A DNA stretch of 5,302 bases from Thermoplasmata archaeon (GTDB taxonomy: Archaea; Thermoplasmatota; Thermoplasmata; UBA184), in the NCBI GenBank assembly GCA_027314845.1, contig DAHVAA010000124.1, positions 1 to 5,302 of the forward strand, given 5' to 3'. This document shows positions 1-4,416 of the stretch, one piece after another. Position numbers and translations under genes: made by a program. How positions within the stretch are numbered: the first letter of the stretch is position 1; each line of letters starts with the position of its first letter. The notes beneath the pieces are model-generated. The model made no database searches. It worked only from the letters and a program-made list of their open reading frames with translations, and was not told the DNA's origin.

Positions 1-327
1 CTCGTGATCCTCTTCTCGGTGCTCAGCCTGGTGAGCCTGGGCGGTGGAGAAGGGGTCGGCCTCCTCCTCGGGGTGATCGGGGGTACGTGCAGCATCGTCT
101 TCGGTCCCGAGGACGAGCCGTACGCCCCGCGAACGGGTCCGGGCTCCTCGTCCCCGTACGAAGTGCCCCGCGAGTCTCCGCCGGTAGCGTTCGGGGCCGC
201 GGGGGACCTCTCGAGGGGAGCCTCTCCCCAGGGGCCGTCCGTAACGAGGTACCGGGGGTGCGCGCAGTGCGGGGCCGTCACTCCCGGGGACGCCGGCTTC
301 TGCCCGCAGTGTGGGCGTCCTCTCTAG
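1..327 (+). CDS. C-terminal part of a membrane protein with a zinc ribbon (5' end outside window)
   Basis: The frame is open to the left edge, so this is the end of a longer protein. The GTG at 4 lies inside a hydrophobic stretch and is probably not the true start. Counting from that GTG, residues 1-33 are hydrophobic and glycine-rich (LGGGEGVGLLLGVIGG) and look like one or two membrane-spanning segments. Residues 35-82 are a low-complexity Pro/Gly/Ser linker, probably disordered. Residues 86-103 form a short zinc ribbon, CxxC-x10-CxxC, with Cys86, Cys89, Cys100 and Cys103, followed by the end RPL and a TAG stop. This arrangement of membrane helices, linker and C-terminal zinc ribbon is common in small archaeal membrane proteins of unknown role. 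It converges on the phosphodiesterase gene and shows no functional link to the sugar cluster. Function unknown; the metal-binding call is safe, the family call is not. Confidence 0.75.
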   Translation, partial: LVILFSVLSLVSLGGGEGVGLLLGVIGGTCSIVFGPEDEPYAPRTGPGSSSPYEVPRESPPVAFGAAGDLSRGASPQGPSVTRYRGCAQCGAVTPGDAGFCPQCGRPL

Positions 328-379
328 GGAATCCACACGGCGGTCGCCGCGGCCCGTCTCCTGCGGTACGCTTCCGCAT

Positions 380-422
380 CCCGCCGGGCCGGGGAAGGAG
401 GCATCGTTCTGGCCCCGGCGGG
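380..422. repeat. Inverted repeat in the convergent spacer
   Basis: Arms cccgccggg (380-388) and cccggcggg (414-422) are exact reverse complements separated by 25 bases. They sit in the 116-bp spacer between two convergent genes (stops at 327 and 444), where a bidirectional terminator could lie. No T-run follows on either strand, which archaeal termination normally needs, and 9-bp repeats arise easily in DNA this GC-rich. The rest of the spacer (328-443) shows nothing else recognisable. Confidence 0.2.
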
Positions 423-443
423 CGAGGCGGGGCCCTCGACCCC

Positions 444-1853
444 CTAGTCCGGCGGTCGGGAAGTGGTCAGCGCGGCGATCGGTCTCCCCTGCATGTGAGC
501 GGGCACGGGCATCTCAAGGCGGGTGAGCAGCGTCGGGGCGACGTCGAGGATCGACTGCTCGGGGAGGCGCCCGGCGCGGCTCGCGTCCTTCGGGTCGTAG
601 AGCACGAAGAACCCGTCCATCGAGTGGACCGAATCGTCCGGGCCCGTGTCGTTCTCGGAAAGGAAGGGCGACGGGTGGCCGATCGATCCGGCCGAGCGCC
701 AGCGCAACTTCCCGAAGTACCCCATGAGGTCGGGGGCATCTCCCCGGACCTCGTGGTAGATCCGGGCGGGGTCGAGGAGCTCCGCGCCGAGGGGCTTCCC
801 GTCGGGGCGGACGACCGACCCGAGCTCGGCCCGCAACTGCTCCGCGAGCCGGGGGACCTCCGCCGGGTCGACGATCCCGTCGGGCTCGCGCCCGCGGACG
901 TTGAAGAAGAGGCGGGCGTAGTAGCCGCCGGCGCCCCAGACCCGGGTGCGGGTCCAGTCGACCGGCACCGACTCGAGCGGTGTGCCGGCCGGGGGCCGCG
1001 GCCCCTCGACACGGAGGTAGCCTCGCTCGATCAGCCACTCGTTGATGCCGAAGCAACCGTCCATCGCCTGGCTTCCGTGGTCGGAAGCGATCCAGACGAG
1101 CACGTCCTCCGGCACGTCCTCGAGGAACCTCCCGATCTCCGCGTCGAGCAGCGCGTAGTACCGGTCCGCCACGGAGCGATACGGGGAGTCCGGCACGAAC
1201 CGCGGGTGCGCCTCGTCGAAGAACTTCCAGAAGGCGTGGTGGAGCCGGTCCGGGCCGATCTCGTGGAGCGCGAACAGGTCCCAGCGTTCCTTCTTCCAGA
1301 GGTGGCGAGCGACGGCGAAATGGCGCCGGGTCATATCGAAGATCTCGCGCTCGACGCGGTCCCGGTCGTCCGCCCGGAACGTCACGTCGAACGGATACGT
1401 TCCCCCCGCGGCGGACTCTACCTCGGGGACCATCGACGCGGGCGCGACGAAGTCGCGGGCGGAGGCGGGGGTGAGAAAGTCGGAGACGTAGACGCCGTTC
1501 ACCCGGGGCGGCGGGTACCCGGGTGGCATCCCGACCACCGCGACGCGGCGCCCCGTTCTCGAGAGAAGGTCCCAGACGGCCGGCGAGCGGATCGACGCCG
1601 ACGACGGTGTGTACGTCGTCAGGTAGGTCCCGGGGCGACGGTGGCGAAAGCCGTAGATCCCGAGGGTCCCCGGGTCGACGCCGGTGAACATCACCGCCCA
1701 CGCCGGGACCGTGATCGGCGGGTCGGTGGAGCCGAGGGTTCCGTGCGGGGAACGCCGGACGATCTCCCGCAGGTGGGGCATTCGGTCGGCGAAGCGCTCG
1801 AAGACGAACCCGGCGGGCACGGAGTCGAGCCCGAGGACGACGAGCCGCCGCAT
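444..1853 (-). CDS. Alkaline-phosphatase-superfamily phosphodiesterase (type I phosphodiesterase / nucleotide pyrophosphatase-like)
   Basis: A 469-residue hydrolase with the full two-zinc active-site set of the nucleotide pyrophosphatase/phosphodiesterase branch. Asp10 is in the opening strand (VVLGLDSVP). The likely nucleophile is Thr48 in PPITVPAW, followed by the typical FTGVDPGTLGIYGF. Asp202 and His206 fall in GPDRLHHAFW, Asp258-His259 in ASDHGS, and His410 in HSMDGFF. All ligand positions are filled, so the enzyme should be active. The protein starts directly with the first core strand, which supports the ATG at 1851-1853. No signal peptide or membrane helix is visible, so it is probably cytoplasmic. 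Members of the family cleave phosphodiester or pyrophosphate bonds in nucleotides, nucleotide sugars or lipid head groups; the substrate here is unknown. It lies 90 bp downstream of the nucleotidyltransferase on the same strand and seems to have its own promoter. A phosphoglycerol transferase or phosphonate hydrolase role is less likely but not excluded. Confidence 0.88.
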   Translation of the reverse strand: MRRLVVLGLDSVPAGFVFERFADRMPHLREIVRRSPHGTLGSTDPPITVPAWAVMFTGVDPGTLGIYGFRHRRPGTYLTTYTPSSASIRSPAVWDLLSRTGRRVAVVGMPPGYPPPRVNGVYVSDFLTPASARDFVAPASMVPEVESAAGGTYPFDVTFRADDRDRVEREIFDMTRRHFAVARHLWKKERWDLFALHEIGPDRLHHAFWKFFDEAHPRFVPDSPYRSVADRYYALLDAEIGRFLEDVPEDVLVWIASDHGSQAMDGCFGINEWLIERGYLRVEGPRPPAGTPLESVPVDWTRTRVWGAGGYYARLFFNVRGREPDGIVDPAEVPRLAEQLRAELGSVVRPDGKPLGAELLDPARIYHEVRGDAPDLMGYFGKLRWRSAGSIGHPSPFLSENDTGPDDSVHSMDGFFVLYDPKDASRAGRLPEQSILDVAPTLLTRLEMPVPAHMQGRPIAALTTSRPPD

Positions 1854-1877
1854 CGGGCGACCCGGTGGCTCTCCCGG

Positions 1878-1885
1878 GATAAAGC
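1878..1885 (-). promoter_or_regulatory. TATA-like box for a leaderless phosphodiesterase transcript
   Basis: On the minus strand gctttatc is the clearest A/T-rich patch in the 90-bp spacer between the nucleotidyltransferase stop and the phosphodiesterase ATG. Its centre is about 28 bases upstream of the A of the ATG. In archaea the TATA box lies roughly 25-30 bases before the transcription start, so transcription would begin at or next to the start codon. No Shine-Dalgarno sequence sits at a useful distance, which agrees with leaderless translation. The purine-rich BRE expected just upstream is weak. Positional inference only. Confidence 0.45.
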
Positions 1886-1926
1886 CTGAGGGTCGCCGTC
1901 GGGAACGCGTCGGTCCGCCCCGGGTC

Positions 1927-1940
1927 GGGGGGACAACCCC
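1927..1940 (-). other. Small GC hairpin just after the nucleotidyltransferase stop
   Basis: On the minus strand ggggttgtcccc begins 4 bases after the TAG stop of the nucleotidyltransferase and can form a four-pair stem with a TTGT loop. It could mark the 3' end of the synthase-nucleotidyltransferase transcript. There is no U-run after it and the stem is short, so a chance occurrence is quite possible. Confidence 0.15.
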
Positions 1941-1943
1941 GTT

Positions 1944-2867
1944 CTATCGGGAGGGGCCGGACGGTCGACGGGAGGTCGTGCGCGCCACCCAGCCGGGTCC
2001 GAGCGCGAGCGTGCGCGTCCTCAGGAGGGCGCGGACGTACCCCTCTGGGGAACCGACACTGCGCCACTCCGCCACGCGAGGGTCGACCACGAGGGCTCCG
2101 ACGTTCGCCCCCGCGGCGAGCAAGCGGACAATGCCGGTCGTCAGTTCGAGTTCGGTCGTCGGAGCTTCCCGCCGCGCGCGCGCCAGCTCGGTGAGGAGCG
2201 AGCCGCCGAACGCGTAGACCGCCGTGGCGGCCCAGCGCGAGCGCGGGCGCGTGGGTTTCTCCTCCATGCCCGTGACCTTGAGCTGCCGGTAGCCGCCCTC
2301 CCGGCCGGCCGGGCGCCCCTCGACCACGCCGTAGTTCCGCGGGTTCGCGACCTTCCGGACGAGGAGCACGGCGTCAAGGTCCTCTCGCTCTCGGAGCCGG
2401 GCCATGGCGGCCGGCAGCTCTCCCGGGCGTCGTTCGAGGAGGGTCCCGTCGGCCGCGTGGACGAAGAACGGCTCGGATCCGAGGAGGGGGGCCGCCCGGA
2501 GGACCGCGTCGCCGAACCCCCTCGGGGTCGGCTGGAGGGCGAAGCGGACGCGGCACCGCGACAGGGTCTCGTAGAACCGTGTCGTCTCGGCGAGCCGCTC
2601 GCGGCGGGCGAAGCTCCGCTCAAGGACGGTGGGGTCGATGGTGAAGTACTTGCGCGCGGTCGTTCCTCGGTCGTTCCCCCCGACCACGAGGACAAAGTCG
2701 CGCACGCCCGCCGCCGCGAGGGTCTCGAAGACGAGGTTCGCGACGGGTTTCAACACCGGGGTCTCGCTGTGGCCCCGGTCGTAGAGGGGAAGGAATTCCT
2801 TGCGCAGACCACGGCTCCACGGGAGCATCCGGCTCCCCTCGCCGGCGAGCGTGAGCACGCCCCGCAT
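1944..2867 (-). CDS. GalU-like sugar-1-phosphate nucleotidyltransferase, probably UTP-glucose-1-phosphate uridylyltransferase
   Basis: A 307-residue nucleotidyltransferase of the GalU type, which joins UTP and a sugar-1-phosphate to give UDP-sugar and pyrophosphate. The nucleotide-binding signature is LAGEGSRMLP (7-16) followed by KEFLPL (23-28), matching GalU's GxGTRxLP...KEMLPL with GSR in place of GTR. QPTPRGFGDAV (112-122) matches the base-binding QxxPxGxGhAV. Asp140 in HAADG is the expected metal-binding Asp. NPRNYGVVEG (175-184) and MEEKP with Lys204 are the sugar-phosphate-binding elements, and TTELELTTGI (237-246) corresponds to GalU's DEIQLTDAI. No beta-helix acyltransferase domain follows, so it is not a GlmU-type fusion. 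It starts 3 bases after the synthase stop with a GGAG motif 9 bases upstream, so the two are translated from one message. UDP-glucose is the substrate of that neighbour, which makes glucose-1-phosphate the likeliest acceptor. dTTP use or another sugar remains possible. Confidence 0.85.
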   Translation of the reverse strand: MRGVLTLAGEGSRMLPWSRGLRKEFLPLYDRGHSETPVLKPVANLVFETLAAAGVRDFVLVVGGNDRGTTARKYFTIDPTVLERSFARRERLAETTRFYETLSRCRVRFALQPTPRGFGDAVLRAAPLLGSEPFFVHAADGTLLERRPGELPAAMARLREREDLDAVLLVRKVANPRNYGVVEGRPAGREGGYRQLKVTGMEEKPTRPRSRWAATAVYAFGGSLLTELARARREAPTTELELTTGIVRLLAAGANVGALVVDPRVAEWRSVGSPEGYVRALLRTRTLALGPGWVARTTSRRPSGPSR

Positions 2868-2870
2868 CGG

Positions 2871-4133
2871 CTACCGCTCCGGTGGCTCGGGGTCGGTCGT
2901 TCGTTCGACCGGCGGTCGGGAGCCCTCGGGCGAACTCCCGACGTCCGCCGGGACCCCGGTCTTCGACGAGGTCGCGCCGTGCCGCCAGTCGACCGTCGGG
3001 AAGACCACGGCCTGCTTCGCTTTGAGACGGCCGCGGTACCGGGCGAGGTCGCGGAACAGCTCGCGGAGCACCTCGCGCAGCTCCCGTGTGCGACGATAGC
3101 CCATCTCCGCGAGCTTCTCGTGGATGGGACGGTAGTAGTGCTCCTCGAGCTCGACCCGCGGGTTCGGCAGGTGGTCGATCGTCGGGTCGTAGCCCATCTC
3201 CCGGCCGACCTCGCGCGTGATCTCCGCGAGCGCGTTGACCGAATACGCCTCGTCAAACTGGTTCACGACCCGGTACTCGCCGGGGCCGACCGGGTGCTCG
3301 ACCGAGAGGCGCAGCGACTGGATCGAGTCCTCGATCGCGATGTAGCCGCGGGTCTGCCCGCCTTTCCCGTACGGCGTGATCGGGATGCCGAGGATCGTCT
3401 CGGCGACGAAGCGGTTGATCGCCGTTCCCCACACGTGGTCGAAGTCGAACCGGGTGAGGAGGCCCGGCGCGGTCATCTCGGGGGTCCGGATCCCGTAGAC
3501 AACGCCCTGCATCACATCGGTCGCCCGGAGGCCGAAGGTCCGGGTCGCGAACATCACGTTCCCCGAGTCGTGGACCTTGCTCCAGTGGTACCAGCTGCCG
3601 GCTTGGCGCGGGAACGGCAGGTGCGGGTCGGTCCGCCCCCGGTACGTCGCCTCGAAGAACCCTTCGGGGATGTCGACGTTCGGGGTGCCGTACTCCCCCA
3701 TCGTACCCATCTTCACGAGGTGGCAGTCGGGAACCACGTCGCGCATCGCGTAGAGGAGGTGGATCGTCCCGGCGATGTTCTCGGTCTGCGTCCGGACCGC
3801 GTGCTCGACGTCGATCATCGAGTACGGGGCCGAGCGCTGTTCGCCCAGGTGTACGATCGCGTCGGGCCGCTCGGACTCGAGGGTGCGTCGGACGAACGCG
3901 TAGTTCCCGACGTCGCCCCGGTGGAACGAGATCGTTCGACCCAGGGCCGCACGGACCGTCTCGAGGCGGCGGGAGAACGGCGGGACCGGCACCGCCGACC
4001 AGCTGCCGACCTCCCGGACCCGTCGACGGGTTACGAAGTTGTCGAGGCCCGCGACGTCGTGGCCGCGCTGGAGGAGGTGGAGCGCGAGCGGCCAACCGGT
4101 GTACCCGTCGATCCCCGTGATCAGTACTTTCAT
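2871..4133 (-). CDS. agl3: UDP-sulfoquinovose synthase (SQD1 / SqdB / Agl3 family)
   Basis: A 420-residue NAD-dependent short-chain dehydrogenase/epimerase that should convert UDP-glucose plus sulfite to UDP-sulfoquinovose. The Rossmann motif is GIDGYTG (7-13), with Asp31-Asn32 after the second strand. Features diagnostic of SQD1 rather than ordinary epimerases are GEQRSAPYSMID (97-108), KMGTMGEYGTPNVDIPEGF (141-159), SWYHWSKVHDS (180-190), QGVVYGIRT (209-217), YGKGGQTRGY (255-264) and NPRVELEEHYY (324-334). The catalytic residues known from plant SQD1 (Thr145, Tyr182, Lys186 as I recall) correspond to Thr144, Tyr182 and Lys186 here, and His183 is also kept. The core ends at VDWRHG near residue 386, where family members normally stop; a 34-residue polar, Pro-rich tail follows. 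The ATG at 4131-4133 directly precedes the first Rossmann strand. The product would feed sulfonated N-glycans, as with Agl3 in Sulfolobus, or sulfolipid. A related 6-sulfo-sugar product cannot be excluded. Confidence 0.93.
   Translation of the reverse strand: MKVLITGIDGYTGWPLALHLLQRGHDVAGLDNFVTRRRVREVGSWSAVPVPPFSRRLETVRAALGRTISFHRGDVGNYAFVRRTLESERPDAIVHLGEQRSAPYSMIDVEHAVRTQTENIAGTIHLLYAMRDVVPDCHLVKMGTMGEYGTPNVDIPEGFFEATYRGRTDPHLPFPRQAGSWYHWSKVHDSGNVMFATRTFGLRATDVMQGVVYGIRTPEMTAPGLLTRFDFDHVWGTAINRFVAETILGIPITPYGKGGQTRGYIAIEDSIQSLRLSVEHPVGPGEYRVVNQFDEAYSVNALAEITREVGREMGYDPTIDHLPNPRVELEEHYYRPIHEKLAEMGYRRTRELREVLRELFRDLARYRGRLKAKQAVVFPTVDWRHGATSSKTGVPADVGSSPEGSRPPVERTTDPEPPER
2877..2880 (-). promoter_or_regulatory. 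Ribosome binding site of the nucleotidyltransferase, inside the synthase end
   Basis: On the minus strand GGAG lies 9 bases before the ATG at 2865-2867 and overlaps the last sense codons of the upstream synthase gene. With a 3-base gap between stop and start, this fits a translationally coupled pair and supports the chosen ATG. Confidence 0.5.
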
Positions 4134-4138
4134 GTCGC

Positions 4139-4150
4139 GCCCCCGGGGGC
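4139..4150. repeat. 12-bp perfect palindrome just before the synthase start codon
   Basis: The sequence gcccccgggggc is its own reverse complement and ends 5 bases before the synthase ATG. If transcription starts about 25 bases after the TATA-like element, the palindrome covers the first transcribed bases, a normal place for a repressor site. It also supplies a G-run six bases before the ATG that could act as a poor ribosome binding site. It is pure G/C, so chance is a real alternative. Confidence 0.25.
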
Positions 4151-4174
4151 CCTCACGAGAATCTGCGCGACGGC

Positions 4175-4183
4175 AGTATTAGC
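4175..4183 (-). promoter_or_regulatory. Candidate TATA box for the synthase-nucleotidyltransferase operon
   Basis: On the minus strand gctaatact is the most A/T-rich stretch in the spacer upstream of the synthase. It lies about 44-48 bases before the ATG, which predicts a 5' leader of roughly 20 bases. No proper BRE is evident, and a nearby gatacg offers an alternative. Support is positional only. Confidence 0.35.
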
Positions 4184-4205
4184 GTATCGGGCCGGCGAAA
4201 GGAGC

Positions 4206-4219
4206 GGTCCGCCCGGACC
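4206..4219. repeat. 14-bp dyad upstream of the candidate TATA box
   Basis: GGTCCG-CC-CGGACC is an exact dyad whose near edge is about 22 bases upstream of the TATA-like element. In archaea this is where activator proteins often bind. The central spacer is too short for an RNA hairpin with the full stem, so a protein-binding site is the more natural reading. No regulator gene is present in the window. Confidence 0.25.
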
Positions 4220-4333
4220 TTGGGAACCGATCCCCGGGCGCCGAGCGGCCGGCACCGTCCCCGGGCCGAACGTTCTCCTCCGCGTCGTTCGGTCCGCGAG
4301 GTGGAACCGGGAGGGAACGCGGCCGGGTCGCGT

Positions 4334-4347
4334 CGCCGCGCGCGGCG
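4334..4347. repeat. 14-bp perfect palindrome downstream of the kinase gene
   Basis: The sequence cgccgcgcgcggcg equals its reverse complement and lies about 70 bases past the kinase stop on the minus strand. As RNA it could form a five-pair stem with a CGCG loop and mark the end of the kinase transcript, but no U-run follows. Alternating C/G tracts of this length also occur by chance in GC-rich DNA. Confidence 0.2.
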
Positions 4348-4416
4348 GGGGACGCTCGCCGTACCGGTCGGGAACACCCGGCGCCCCCCGTCCTCGTCCG
4401 GGGAACGGGAGGTACC

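Larger units (their letters stand above)
4134..4416. other. 283-bp spacer between kinase and synthase genes
   Basis: No convincing gene is present: reading frames across it are short, Arg/Pro/Gly-rich and run into neighbouring genes as frame shadows. No tRNA-like T-loop or other known RNA was recognised. It contains a TATA-like element and two dyads near the synthase start, and a 14-bp palindrome closer to the kinase stop. This long gap within a same-strand cluster suggests that the synthase-nucleotidyltransferase pair has its own promoter. Confidence 0.5.

Noticed and set aside
4..6. GTG as the start of the zinc-ribbon protein
   Set aside because: The frame is open to the left edge and the GTG falls within a hydrophobic membrane segment; no ribosome binding site can be seen.
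380..422. Strong intrinsic terminator between the convergent genes
   Set aside because: The inverted repeat has a 25-base loop and no T-run on either strand, so it is listed only as a low-confidence repeat.
87..1889. 600-codon plus-strand open frame opposite the phosphodiesterase
   Set aside because: It is antisense to a gene with a complete active-site set. Its translation is Arg/Gly/Val/Asp-rich with no recognisable motif, and it exists because CTA, TTA and TCA are rare in GC-rich coding sequence.
514..2067. 517-codon minus-strand open frame
   Set aside because: It is a frame-shifted shadow of the phosphodiesterase and nucleotidyltransferase end, with arginine/proline-rich low-complexity translation.
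2871..4133. Synthase as an ordinary UDP-glucose 4-epimerase or dTDP-glucose dehydratase
   Set aside because: GEQRSAPYSMID, GTMGEYGTP and YGKGGQTRGY are specific to the SQD1 group, and the YHWSK form of the YxxxK motif fits it as well.
4205..4240. Possible tRNA T-arm (ggttccc on the minus strand)
   Set aside because: The loop lacks the TTCRA core in a proper stem, and no acceptor stem, anticodon arm or CCA-end partner could be found.
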